The notes under the pieces are model-generated. The model had not been told where the DNA came from and did not search any database. It saw only the letters and a list, made by a program, of their open reading frames with translations. The position numbers were made by a program, and so were the translations under genes. From positions 161,487 to 225,486 of the forward strand of contig NZ_JAMQAW010000036.1 of assembly GCF_023701525.1 (NCBI RefSeq): a stretch of 64,000 nucleotides of DNA, in the 5' to 3' direction. Shown here one piece after another: positions 1 to 9,575 of this stretch (the stretch's first letter is position 1; the number at the start of each line of letters is the position of its first letter). Source of the stretch: Streptomyces albipurpureus. Lineage in GTDB: Bacteria; Actinomycetota; Actinomycetes; Streptomycetales; Streptomycetaceae.

Positions 1-145
1 GCGGAGGAAGTCCGCAGGGATGGGAGCGTTCGGCCCACCACTGGTCGGCTTCGGCACCGTGTAGGGGGATGACCTGCTTCCATTTCCCGGCTGTGCTGTT
101 GGGCCCGCAGCACAGTACGGCGTTGCCGAGTAGGTGGTAGGGCAC
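1..145 (-). CDS. Partial hypothetical protein running off the left edge
   Basis: A - strand frame stays open from a possible GTG at 145 to the window edge (48 codons) and reads like a real protein: it contains HLLGNAVLCCG, GKWKQVI and a Trp/Cys-rich stretch DQWWAERSHPCG. I do not recognise the family. No convincing ribosome binding site precedes the GTG, so the start could lie a little upstream. It is divergent from the helicase operon that starts at 567. The C-terminus is outside the window. Confidence 0.35.
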   Translation of the reverse strand, partial: MPYHLLGNAVLCCGPNSTAGKWKQVIPLHGAEADQWWAERSHPCGLPP

Positions 146-566
146 GGGAAGTGCGGAGTGCTGTGAGCATGGGCTGCATAGCTCGGGTCAGGGCCTGCGT
201 GGTGTATCCGCTGGGGAGACGGCTGGTATCTGGTGGTAGCCGGCTGCGGACTGGCCGATGGGACATCTCCATGATCGAGTACCCTTCGGCGCGCCTCAGC
301 ACAATCTCCGACGGCTGGGCCCAGCGTGTGGTCCGACGCGATGCACCCAGCCTCCAGCCCTGGCTCGCTGACATCAGCCACCGACAGTGGTCGGATCTTC
401 CTGGGAAACCCCTAGCTAGCGGCCTTGCAGCTACGTTCTGCTTCTCTCGGCTAGGCAAGCGACACACACGAGTCGCAGAGACCCGGTACTAGGGTGGTGT
501 AGCCGCACCGTCGACATCGACGGTCGACCGGAGCGAGCGTGACACATAGCGGGGAGCAGTAGGTTC
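146..566. other. Intergenic region upstream of the helicase-methylase-ATPase operon
   Basis: About 420 bases without a supported gene. It must hold the promoter of the + strand operon starting at 567, but I could not pick out a confident -35/-10 pair. A short + strand open frame at 151-492 has arginine-rich, non-protein-like composition and was not accepted. Confidence 0.4.
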
Positions 567-3500
567 GTGGCGACGGCATTCGAGCAGGGGCAGCGCGTCA
601 GCCTGCCGAAAACTGTGCCCGGCTGGGTGACCATCGATCTGGCGCGGAAGTTGCCTGATGGAGGGTGGTCTCTGTACGTCATCGATGATCACCAAGCTCT
701 TCACAAAGCCGAGCTGTCTGCCGAGGAAGCAGCCCGGGTGCAGGTGCTGGCGAGGGACGGCAGTGCGCCCTCCGCGCGAATCTTGGCTGGCATGTGGACT
801 CAATGGATGGCCGCCGCCGCGACCAACGCGAGCAGCACCCTCCTCGCGTCATCACCGTTGAACCCTTATGCGCATCAGGCGAACGCGGTCTACGGGGCCA
901 TGCTGCCGCAGCCGTGGTTGCGGTTCATGCTCGCCGACGAGCCGGGCACTGGTAAGACGATCATGGCCGGGCTCTATCTCCGCGAGATGCAGCGGTATGG
1001 ACTCATCCGCAAGGCGTTGATCGTCGCGCCAGCCAACCTGGTGTCCAAGTGGCAGGCGGACTTCGACCGGTTCTTCGACGGGGGTCTTCGCCGAATCACC
1101 GCCGACACCGTTCGTGAGCATGCGCTCGATGTGACACACGATATGTGGGTTGTGTCACTTGAGTTGGCGGCAGTTAACGGCGCCGTACAGGAGGCCATCC
1201 GTCCAGACCGCGCTGGCTGGGACATCGTCGTATTCGACGAAGCGCACAGGCTGACCCCCACGGCGCAGACGTATCACCGGGTGGGCCGGCTCCTGTCACG
1301 GGCACCTCGCACACTCCTCATGACAGCGACACCGCATCGCGGATCCGAGTGGCTGTTCCGTCATCTCCTGCATCTGGTGGACCCCGACATTTACCCGGAT
1401 CCAGGCGACGATCAGTCGCAGGAGCTGTCCAAGCTCACGCCCGGACCGATCCACTTCCTTCGCAGGATGAAGGAGGACCTGGTCGACTACGACGGCCAGA
1501 GTCGTCTCTTCAAGCGTCGCCGGGCCACGAATCACCGTATTCCACTGAGCCGCCAGGAGCTCTCGGTCTACACCCAGGCCCTGGCGATGGTGGACCGCTA
1601 CATGCTGCCTAACGCCCAGCCGCTTGCCCGCATGGTCTACGGCAAGCGGGCTGCCTCCTCTCTTTTCGCGCTGCGCGAGACCTTGAGACGTCGGCAGGAG
1701 CACATGGGGCGGCTTGCCGCGGCCGAAGCCTCCGTGCAGGCAGATCCCTACGGTGAGGACGACGCTGGCCGCGAGGAAGCCCAGGTCGTTAATGCGGACT
1801 CTGCCGCATCCCGCGCCGAGCGCAAGGCCATCTCCGACCTTGTCGAGCAGGTGGACCAGATCCTCCAGGACCCGATGCTCGCTCCCTCGAAGTGGCGAGT
1901 GCTCATTGACGGGTGCCTGGCGCCCGAAGGCATCGAACCCGGCAGCGATCAGCAGGCAGTGATCTTCACGGAGTTCGCGGACACTGCGGAGTGGATCACT
2001 GAGCGGCTTGAGCGTGAGGGTTACACAGCACGCATGTACTCCGGCCGGCAGCCGAACAACGAGCGCGACGCGGTGCGAGCCGCCTTCATGCGCGGCGACT
2101 TCCAGATCATCGTTTCCACCGACGCGGGAAACGAAGGCATCGACCTGCAGGTGGCACACGTCCTGATCAACTACGACATCCCATGGTCCCTGGTGCGGCT
2201 TGAACAGCGGATGGGCCGTATCCACCGAGTCGGCCAGACCCGAGACGTCGAACTGTTCAATCTCGTCGCCGTCGACACCCGAGAAGGAGCGACCTTGCAT
2301 CGCCTTCTCGACCGGTTCGTCACTGCTGCCAACGAGCTCGACGGACAGATGTTCGATAGCCTCTCTCTCGTAGCCGAGCTCGCCGGCATCCGGTACGAGG
2401 AATGGCTCCAGGCGCTCTACGGCGATGACGTGGAGCGACGACAGGCCGCGGAGGACGCTGCCCGCCGAATCACCGTGGCGGACCTCCGGAGGAGGGCCCA
2501 GCAGGCCCGAGCGCAGGAGGCCGATCTGGCCAGCAAGGTCGAGGCCATGGCAGCGCTGACCCTTCTCCAGCAAGACCTTCTCGAACGCATCAACCCCGCT
2601 ATCGTCGAGGCGTTTCTCAAACGGCTCGATTCGGCCGGACTTATGCGGGTGCGGAACACTGCGGCCGGTGACGGCATTTTGCTCCTCGCCTCAGACTCTG
2701 ACCTCCCTCCAGGGCTCGGCGGTGGGCAGCAGGCTCTGGTGGCGACAAGCAGCCAGGCTCTAAAAGACAACGCAGGCAACGCGGATACATCCCGAGCCTT
2801 GCCTCTCGGCCCCGGCAGTCTGGCCTTCGGCGATCTCATCGAGCACGTCGCTGATGGGCTTGCCCCCGACCTCTACCGTGGAGGCGCGGCAGAGGATCCC
2901 ACCAGCATCACCGGCTACGAGCTGCACGCCTACGAGGCCACCTTGACCGAGGTAGGGGGGAAACGCCGAACTGCTTGGGCAGGGCTCATCCGTATCGACG
3001 AGACGGGCGACGCGTATCCCGTCCGCTGGGAGACGTTGGCCAACCTAGTGCCTACTGCCAAGTCGGGGGGTGTACCGCACCCAGCCCGTGGACAGCTGGC
3101 CGAGGAGCGCGCCAACCAGCTCGCCAGTGACACCCGGAAGAAGTACCAGGAGGTTCGCGACGACTGGTTCGCCTCCGCTCGGCGTGACCTGGAGAACCTC
3201 CCCGTCGATCTCACGCACCAGATCCCGAAGCGTGACGAGCGCCTGGCACTGCGTGATCGCTTGCGCGCTCAGGCACAGCGGCGCCTGGAAGAGCTGGAGC
3301 GCCTGAGCAAGGTGGAGATCACCACACCTACCTGCGTAGGCCGTATGCGCGTCTACGCAAGCGCTGTCGACAAGACCGTCGAGGAGAAGGACTCCGAGCG
3401 CATCGCCATGCGCCATGTACAGCGCCTCCTTCAGGAGGACGGGTGGGTCGTCTCGGACGTGCACACGGAGAATCGGGGATACGATCTACGGGCAGTGAGG

Positions 3501-3782
3501 GGCCGTGACCAGCGACTGGTTGAGGTCAAGGGGGTATGGGACTCGGCGGCATCTCGGGGAATCCGTCTGACGGGTAACGAGGTGCTCATGGCCATGCAGC
3601 ACCGGAGGGACTACTGGCTCTACGTCGTGGACCAGTGCAACGACGGCCTGGGAGCACTCTTTGGCAGCTTCCGCGACCCCATTAACGTGTTCGCTGGTGA
3701 CATCCGAGGCGATGCCGTCTTCCGGATCCCTGGGTCCTCACTGCGCACTGCCCGTGACCGTACTCAGGAGAGCTCCACATGA
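567..3782 (+). CDS. SNF2/DEAH superfamily 2 helicase with C-terminal DUF3883 nuclease-like domain (Hma-type defence helicase)
   Basis: A 1071-aa superfamily 2 helicase, predicted to translocate on DNA with ATP. Visible motifs: Walker A DEPGTGKT (residues 124-131), DEAH box (224-227), LLMTATP motif III and the motif VI stretch RMGRIHRVGQ near residue 550. The last ~130 residues form a DUF3883-like domain with a PD-(D/E)xK signature: GYD with Asp973, then VEVKG with Glu986 and Lys988, suggesting a nuclease or DNA-binding fold. The GTG start at 567 has a GGGGAG element about 10 bases upstream. The stop overlaps the methylase start (ATGA at 3779-3782), so the two are translationally coupled. Together with the next two genes it makes a helicase-methylase-ATPase set known from anti-phage islands. 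Family is seen in the sequence; the defence role is inferred from composition and context. Confidence 0.9.
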   Translation: MATAFEQGQRVSLPKTVPGWVTIDLARKLPDGGWSLYVIDDHQALHKAELSAEEAARVQVLARDGSAPSARILAGMWTQWMAAAATNASSTLLASSPLNPYAHQANAVYGAMLPQPWLRFMLADEPGTGKTIMAGLYLREMQRYGLIRKALIVAPANLVSKWQADFDRFFDGGLRRITADTVREHALDVTHDMWVVSLELAAVNGAVQEAIRPDRAGWDIVVFDEAHRLTPTAQTYHRVGRLLSRAPRTLLMTATPHRGSEWLFRHLLHLVDPDIYPDPGDDQSQELSKLTPGPIHFLRRMKEDLVDYDGQSRLFKRRRATNHRIPLSRQELSVYTQALAMVDRYMLPNAQPLARMVYGKRAASSLFALRETLRRRQEHMGRLAAAEASVQADPYGEDDAGREEAQVVNADSAASRAERKAISDLVEQVDQILQDPMLAPSKWRVLIDGCLAPEGIEPGSDQQAVIFTEFADTAEWITERLEREGYTARMYSGRQPNNERDAVRAAFMRGDFQIIVSTDAGNEGIDLQVAHVLINYDIPWSLVRLEQRMGRIHRVGQTRDVELFNLVAVDTREGATLHRLLDRFVTAANELDGQMFDSLSLVAELAGIRYEEWLQALYGDDVERRQAAEDAARRITVADLRRRAQQARAQEADLASKVEAMAALTLLQQDLLERINPAIVEAFLKRLDSAGLMRVRNTAAGDGILLLASDSDLPPGLGGGQQALVATSSQALKDNAGNADTSRALPLGPGSLAFGDLIEHVADGLAPDLYRGGAAEDPTSITGYELHAYEATLTEVGGKRRTAWAGLIRIDETGDAYPVRWETLANLVPTAKSGGVPHPARGQLAEERANQLASDTRKKYQEVRDDWFASARRDLENLPVDLTHQIPKRDERLALRDRLRAQAQRRLEELERLSKVEITTPTCVGRMRVYASAVDKTVEEKDSERIAMRHVQRLLQEDGWVVSDVHTENRGYDLRAVRGRDQRLVEVKGVWDSAASRGIRLTGNEVLMAMQHRRDYWLYVVDQCNDGLGALFGSFRDPINVFAGDIRGDAVFRIPGSSLRTARDRTQESST

Positions 3783-6505
3783 CACGCATGATCGAACGCT
3801 GGTTTCCCTGCGCCGAGGTCAGTGATGCGTGCTCCGAGAGCTGGGGCAGCGGTAACACCGAGTCGAGCCTTTGGGTGTGGTTCGCGAAGCGTCCCGTCGC
3901 CCAAGCCAAAGCGGCAGTACTCACAAGTCTTCTGCCCTGGCCTGACGACGAGGCTGAACAGCGAGACTTGCAGGACCTCGTCCGTAAAGCACTCAAGGGC
4001 CACACAGACGGCGCAAACGAGATCCAGGCCATCCTTGAGCAGGAATACGGCCGGCGTCCTCGGGTGCTGGACCCATTTTCCGGACGCGCCATGATCCCAC
4101 TCGAAGCAGGCCGACTCCAGGCAGAAGCCTTCGGCATCGATTACTCCCCATTCGCGGCTCTCGGGGGCTCCCTTCTCGCCGACCTACCCTTCCGGGACTG
4201 GAGCCAGGAGCCGTCCCTGCCCTTCCAGAAGACCGACGGAGCCCTCCCCCTCGAAGGAGACAGGGACCGCATCGTCACTGACGTAGAGATCTTCCTCCGG
4301 GAAGTCGGCCGCCGCTTCCGTGAGTCCATGGACGAGTTCTACCCCACGTCGGGTGGCAGCTACCCCTGGGGATACCTCTGGGCTTCGTCGCTCCCCTGCC
4401 AGGAATGCGGTCGACGCTTTCCGCTAGTCGGCGAACTGCAGCTGCGGCGCCCTCGGCCTAAGAAGGGGGACAGCGGCCAGAGCTTTCGCATCAGCGCAGA
4501 CACACAAACAGGCACCTGCGAAGCTCTCATCCACGATGGCCCGCCGATCGGCACACCCACACGCGTCCAAGCAGGCAAGAGCAAGTACTCGGCAAACGGT
4601 CGTGTGGCTGTCTGTCCATTCTGCGACCATGTGCACTCCAAAGCGGTACACACTCGCTTGAGCGCCGAAGGTTTGCGCGAGGACATGCTCCTGGTGGCAG
4701 CCGACATCGATGCGGAGGACAACACCAAAGTATTTCGCCAGCCCACTGACGAAGAAGTCCTTGCGGCAAAGCGGGCTGCGGAAGCCCTGAAGCACGAACC
4801 TCCTTTCGGCCTGATGCCAGCATGCCCGGACGAAAGCATTCCCCCAGGAAATACCTGGACGATTCAGTCCACAAACTACGGGGACCGCACCTACGGCGAC
4901 CTCTGCGAAGCACGCCAGACACTGGGACTGATTCGACTGGCCCGTGCCATCAACGATGTCACCCAAGAAGCGTTGAAGGCCGGCGTTACAACCGACTACG
5001 CCCGTGCTCTTGCCAGCTATGCCACGGCAGCGATGATGCGAAAGATCCGACGATCAACGCGCGGGGCACGCCTACAAATTACCGGCGGAACGCGTGTTGG
5101 CGATCTCTTCGTCAATCAGTCCGCAGTTTCGTTCTCGTACGACTGGTTCGAGAGCGGGCTCTCAAATGGCCCGGGCTCTTGGGAGTCTCTTGCCAAGCAG
5201 ACGGTCACCGCTTTGCGGAACATCCGGCAGCGGGCCTCAGCGCTGCCAGCCTCCATCCAACGTGGGAGCGCCACCACCCTGCCATTCCGGCCCAGCTCGG
5301 TCGACGCTGTCGTCACCGACCCTCCGTATGACGACATGATCGACTACAGCGACTCCAGTGACATCTTCTTCGTTTGGGCGAAGCGCGCCATGAACACGGC
5401 CGACCCGATCCTGTCTATGACCACGCACCCCGGGGGCGTCCAGGACAAGGCAGAGGAGATCATCGTCAAGCGGGGTGGCAGCCCTGCAGGTGACCATCGC
5501 ACGCGTGAACACTACGACGGCAGCATCGCCCGAGCGTTTTCCGAGGCTCGCCGTGTCGTCACCGACGATGGCGTCGTCACCATCGTCTTCGGGCACGGCG
5601 ACCTCGAAGTCTGGCATCGCCTGCTCAGCGCGATCTCGGCAGCCGGTTTGATCCTCACGGGGTCATGGCCCGCCAAGACCGAGGCTGGGGGAGCGTCTTC
5701 GACGGCCGCCAACATCGTTACGACGCTGACCATGGCCTGCCGCCCCGCGCCCTCAGACCGTCGGGAAGGACGCCTCGCCGCCGTAGAAGCGCAGGTAAAA
5801 GCCGAGGTCAAGTCAAGAGTCGAACTCTGGGACCGGTCGGGACTTGCGCACACCGACATGCTCATGGCATCAGCCGGACCGGCGATGGAGGTGACAGGAC
5901 GCTACTCGCAGATTCTGGATGTAACGGGCGATGTCGTAGGACTGGAACGCTTCCTGATCGTTGCCCGAAAGGCCGTCCAGGACGCCGCAGACATCAAGGT
6001 CGTCTCCTTGCCGCTGGACTCCTTCGACGCTCGCACGCGCTTCGCCCTGTGGTGGGTACGCCTCTACGGCCGGCAGCTGGCGCCCAAGTCGGAACTCCGA
6101 TGGCAAGTCTTGGCCGGCGACCTGGACATGGGTGACGTCAAGAATCTCCTCCACCAGGGAGACAAAGGCTGCCGCCTCCTCACCGCGAAGGAGTTCAAGG
6201 GCACCATCACGCCGGATTCCTCCGTCATCGACGTGGCCTTCGCCATGGCTAAATCATGGCCGGATGGGCTGGACGCCGTCGCCGAGGTTCTCGTGGACGC
6301 CGCCAGAGACAACGACGACGAGTACCTGTGGTCCGCGATCGCCTACCTGGCGAACAGACTGCCCGAAGGCGAGGCCGACGTTGCCGCTTGGAATGGTCTA
6401 CAGCGCAGCCGGCGCGGTGTCGACGTCGCAGCACGAAACATCGCGAGCGCACAGATCCGCACATCACGCGAGGCTCTCGACAAGGGCCACCCCACCCTTT
6501 TCTGA
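3779..6505 (+). CDS. DUF1156-type DNA methyltransferase with internal zinc ribbon (Hma-type methylase)
   Basis: A 908-aa DNA base methyltransferase of the DUF1156 group, predicted to modify adenine N6 or cytosine N4. The N-terminal DUF1156 signature WFAKRPVAQAKA is at about residues 34-45. The SAM-binding motif is DPFSGRA (98-104) and the catalytic motif IV is DPPY (514-517), followed by strands matching the rest of an amino-methyltransferase fold. Between them two CxxC pairs (CQEC near 207 and CPFC near 279) form a probable zinc ribbon. An AGGAGAG element lies just before the ATG, which overlaps the helicase stop. The DPPY motif excludes a C5-cytosine enzyme such as DISARM DrmMII. It probably marks self DNA or works with the helicase and ATPase; the exact target cannot be read from sequence. 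Confidence 0.9.
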   Translation: MTRMIERWFPCAEVSDACSESWGSGNTESSLWVWFAKRPVAQAKAAVLTSLLPWPDDEAEQRDLQDLVRKALKGHTDGANEIQAILEQEYGRRPRVLDPFSGRAMIPLEAGRLQAEAFGIDYSPFAALGGSLLADLPFRDWSQEPSLPFQKTDGALPLEGDRDRIVTDVEIFLREVGRRFRESMDEFYPTSGGSYPWGYLWASSLPCQECGRRFPLVGELQLRRPRPKKGDSGQSFRISADTQTGTCEALIHDGPPIGTPTRVQAGKSKYSANGRVAVCPFCDHVHSKAVHTRLSAEGLREDMLLVAADIDAEDNTKVFRQPTDEEVLAAKRAAEALKHEPPFGLMPACPDESIPPGNTWTIQSTNYGDRTYGDLCEARQTLGLIRLARAINDVTQEALKAGVTTDYARALASYATAAMMRKIRRSTRGARLQITGGTRVGDLFVNQSAVSFSYDWFESGLSNGPGSWESLAKQTVTALRNIRQRASALPASIQRGSATTLPFRPSSVDAVVTDPPYDDMIDYSDSSDIFFVWAKRAMNTADPILSMTTHPGGVQDKAEEIIVKRGGSPAGDHRTREHYDGSIARAFSEARRVVTDDGVVTIVFGHGDLEVWHRLLSAISAAGLILTGSWPAKTEAGGASSTAANIVTTLTMACRPAPSDRREGRLAAVEAQVKAEVKSRVELWDRSGLAHTDMLMASAGPAMEVTGRYSQILDVTGDVVGLERFLIVARKAVQDAADIKVVSLPLDSFDARTRFALWWVRLYGRQLAPKSELRWQVLAGDLDMGDVKNLLHQGDKGCRLLTAKEFKGTITPDSSVIDVAFAMAKSWPDGLDAVAEVLVDAARDNDDEYLWSAIAYLANRLPEGEADVAAWNGLQRSRRGVDVAARNIASAQIRTSREALDKGHPTLF

Positions 6506-6559
6506 TCAGCGCGAGTCAATGCAGCAATCAAGATCATTATGAGGAATCGAGGAGTTGTG

Positions 6560-9514
6560 GTGAAGCAGAGCGGTGTGACGCCCTGGTGGAAGGCGCTTCG
6601 GATCCGCCCTGAGATCCTGGATGCCTCGGGATCCATCGCTGATGTACAAATGTCGCTGTACCATGCCGTGTACGGAACAGAAGATCAGCGCCCCCAGTAC
6701 GCAGATGCCTCGTACTATGGCGAAATCACCCACCCCACCGGGGCGCTCACGGACCTTCTGGCGCGCATCGCGATCAGGCTCGGCGGCGGCGACGATTACA
6801 CTAAAGCCCCCGCACTTCTGCGGCTCGACCAAGGCATGGGTGGCGGTAAGTCCCACGCCTGCATCGGCGCCTATCACCTTGCCAAGGCACCTCTCAAACT
6901 GAGCAAAACAGACGTCGGTAAGGCCGTTCTCGAACAAGCCGAGATAATCCTCGGCCGACCGCTTCCGAGGAATCTGGAGAATCCTCACGTCGTCGTGCTT
7001 CCGTGCGACAACATGACACCGGGTGTGACTGTAGAGGAGCACGACGGCCCGGCGAAGAGCCTCTACGAGCGCTTCCTTTGGCGGCTCTTCGAGGGCGATT
7101 ACTCACGTTACATCGCTTATCGCGAGCACTTCAGTAACGTGTCCAAGATCTCCGAAGCCATCAGGTCTCTCGACAGGCCCGTCCTCATCATCGTGGACGA
7201 GATCATGAACTACTTCGGCAACGGCTTGGACGGAGTCGGCGACGAAGCCCTTACAGCCCGGGACCAGGCATTCATGCGAGCACTCCTGGACTCCGTTACG
7301 AAGACGGCACGAACAGCGATGCTGGCCGTCATGATCGCCTCAGACAAGGACTCCATCTCTCTGAGTCCCGAAGGCGGGCGTCGACGCCTCGACCTCGAAC
7401 GACTGCTCGACCGGAACGGGAAGCCCGTAGGCGTCCATGAGAACGATGACTTCGCAGCAATCCTCCGTCGCCGTATCTTCGCTCAACCCCCCGCCAAGGA
7501 AGTCGTCGACGCGACCGTCCGCGAGTACAACGAGGCGATGAGCAAAGGGCCTTGGAAGAACAAGGTATATGACGCCCTCCACGTCCCATGGACGGCGAAC
7601 TTCGGCGAGGAAGTCAGCCGTACTTACCCGTTCCACCCTCAGCTCATGCACATGGCCGAACACGAATGGGCCAACCGCACCGGCTTTCAAAAGGTCCGCT
7701 CGACCATAAAGGTCTTCGCCGCTACCGTCTTCGCCCTCCAGCAACGAGGAAAGACAGGGGCCTGGGCTCCGCTCCTCATCGGGCCGGGCGACCTTCCCCT
7801 GTCCAACACCCAGGTCCGCGAGTCCATCATCGGCTCCGGCCTCATCAGCGACACAAAGACCCAGAACAACTACCGATCCCTGGCGCAAAACGACATCGTT
7901 GGCGTCAAGGACACCAGCGGAACAGCTCGGCTCCTCGACACGAACCGTGGTGCCACTGAAGACGTGCTCTGGCACCGTTCCAACCCGCGAGCTGCTGAGC
8001 GGGCGGCCACGGCCATTTTCCTCACCTCCATCGTGTCCGGTCGAAGCCAGGGACGCCGCGGCGCTACCGATGCAGAAGTCAAGGCGGCGACGGCCGTCCC
8101 CGATCCCGCCTACATGTTCGCCGATGCTGATGCCGTCATCAAGGACGTCACCGACCCCGAGACCGGCCTGGTCAGTATCGAGACCACACCCGGACAGAAA
8201 GGGCAGCAGGCCCGGTACTTTTTGTCCACCGAGCAAACGCTACTCATGCTCCAGCGAGCGATGCGTGACACCATCACCGACGCCGAGCGCGACACAGTGA
8301 TCGCCGACTTCGCCGAACGGCTTACCGAGACAGGTCCATTCGATCGTAAGCAGTTCGTGCGAGCTTCTACAGAGGGTCAGACGTCACGGGAGGTACTGGC
8401 GAGTGCCAGCATCGATGATGCTCGCGCCTCTCGGTTGGTCGTGCTTGATCCCGCGCAGTTCACCCTGCGCAATGGCGCAGATCGCGCCACCCGCGATGCA
8501 GTCCAAGCGGCAGTCGGGCTCGGTGCTGAGAAACTACCCACGAGATGGGCCTCCTCCGCAGTCTTCGCTGTAGCCAACACCCAGCAGCGGCACGCTGCTC
8601 GCCGTCTCGCAACCGCATACCTAGCTGCGGAGCGCGTCCTTGGCGTCCAGGAGACCCAAGACGATGGCGATATGAAGTCCAAAGCAGTAGCTGAGCGCAA
8701 CGAGGCGAAGCGCAGCCTCGAGACCACGATCAAGCGGGCCTTCCAGCACGTCTTGTACCTGGCTCAGCCTGACGACGACGCGCCACGTGCCATCGATGAG
8801 GTGACGTTCGACGACAAGACGGAGACCGCCCTCAACGGCGCCATCGTGTGGAAGGCGCTCGTTGAGAAGGGGAAGGCGTTCGACCAAGGGTCGTTCACAG
8901 CGAGAGCTCTGCTTCACAATCTCCGGGAAACCGACTACGGACGCCCGCTCGACGAACTGCGGGATTCGTTCTGGAACACCCCGCGACTCCCCCTCCTCCA
9001 CGGCGGACAGAACGACCTACGACAGGCGCTTTTCGAAGCTGTGCAAGCTGGCCTGCTGCGCATCGTCGACGGCGAGGGAGAAGAAGTAGCAGTCACGGGC
9101 GTCTCGGAGATCAACCTCTCAAGCCAGCGGCTGCGGCTCGGCAAGCCCCTGCCTCCGTCCCCTCAGGACGATGAACCGTCGTCTGGCAAGACGGATTCCA
9201 CGCCCGAATCCGAGCCCAGCCCGGAAGACGACGGCGAGCGCCGCAAAGGCAAAGGTCGCGGCGGCGAGGACGAGGCCCCGCCGGCGCCGCGGGAGAAGCA
9301 GATCGCCTTCTCCGTCACCCAGAGCATGCTGAACAACACAGGCAACTCCGAAGCACTGAGCCAGCTCTTCCGGCAGCTGTACGACGTCATCGATCGGGGC
9401 GACGTCTCTTTCCTGCAGGGCAACATTCAAATGGTCGTCAGCAGCCAGGCCGCTGACGGCCTTGCCGAACGAATCCGTGAACTGGGATCTCCTGTTCACG
9501 TACGGGACATGTAG
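6560..9514 (+). CDS. DUF499 family ATPase (Hma-type ATPase)
   Basis: A large AAA-like ATPase of the DUF499 family, about 984 aa. The P-loop reads GMGGGKS at genomic 6834 onward, and Walker B is PVLIIVDE near 7185. The C-terminal quarter has an acidic, proline-rich linker (around 9165-9290) and then a final folded segment. I prefer GTG 6560 over the in-frame ATG 6539 because a GGAG at 6551-6554 sits five bases before it and family members usually begin just ahead of a PW motif (here TPWWKAL). It lies 54 bases after the methylase stop and is followed by a strong hairpin. DUF499 ATPases commonly pair with DUF1156 methylases in defence islands; their mechanism is not established to my knowledge. 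The frame stays open after the TAG stop at 9512 until 9781, but the hairpin there makes extension unlikely. Confidence 0.88.
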   Translation: MKQSGVTPWWKALRIRPEILDASGSIADVQMSLYHAVYGTEDQRPQYADASYYGEITHPTGALTDLLARIAIRLGGGDDYTKAPALLRLDQGMGGGKSHACIGAYHLAKAPLKLSKTDVGKAVLEQAEIILGRPLPRNLENPHVVVLPCDNMTPGVTVEEHDGPAKSLYERFLWRLFEGDYSRYIAYREHFSNVSKISEAIRSLDRPVLIIVDEIMNYFGNGLDGVGDEALTARDQAFMRALLDSVTKTARTAMLAVMIASDKDSISLSPEGGRRRLDLERLLDRNGKPVGVHENDDFAAILRRRIFAQPPAKEVVDATVREYNEAMSKGPWKNKVYDALHVPWTANFGEEVSRTYPFHPQLMHMAEHEWANRTGFQKVRSTIKVFAATVFALQQRGKTGAWAPLLIGPGDLPLSNTQVRESIIGSGLISDTKTQNNYRSLAQNDIVGVKDTSGTARLLDTNRGATEDVLWHRSNPRAAERAATAIFLTSIVSGRSQGRRGATDAEVKAATAVPDPAYMFADADAVIKDVTDPETGLVSIETTPGQKGQQARYFLSTEQTLLMLQRAMRDTITDAERDTVIADFAERLTETGPFDRKQFVRASTEGQTSREVLASASIDDARASRLVVLDPAQFTLRNGADRATRDAVQAAVGLGAEKLPTRWASSAVFAVANTQQRHAARRLATAYLAAERVLGVQETQDDGDMKSKAVAERNEAKRSLETTIKRAFQHVLYLAQPDDDAPRAIDEVTFDDKTETALNGAIVWKALVEKGKAFDQGSFTARALLHNLRETDYGRPLDELRDSFWNTPRLPLLHGGQNDLRQALFEAVQAGLLRIVDGEGEEVAVTGVSEINLSSQRLRLGKPLPPSPQDDEPSSGKTDSTPESEPSPEDDGERRKGKGRGGEDEAPPAPREKQIAFSVTQSMLNNTGNSEALSQLFRQLYDVIDRGDVSFLQGNIQMVVSSQAADGLAERIRELGSPVHVRDM

Positions 9515-9538
9515 CGGCAGCATGAGTCGGGAACTCGC

Positions 9539-9575
9539 GCATCGCAGCCTCCGGCATCAGATGAGGCTGCGATGC
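9539..9575 (+). terminator. Hairpin terminator of the helicase-methylase-ATPase operon
   Basis: A perfect 13-bp inverted repeat (gcatcgcagcctc / gaggctgcgatgc) with an 11-base loop begins 25 bases after the ATPase stop. There is no long T tract, as is common in Streptomyces. Its position closes the three-gene operon. Confidence 0.7.

Noticed and set aside
1296..2573. 425-aa open frame antisense to the helicase
   Set aside because: High-GC antisense shadow; the + strand frame has complete helicase motifs and operon coupling.
567..9514. DISARM, BREX or Dnd assignment for the defence operon
   Set aside because: No DUF1998 helicase, phospholipase D, PglZ or Dnd-type genes; the methylase has DPPY rather than a C5-cytosine motif.
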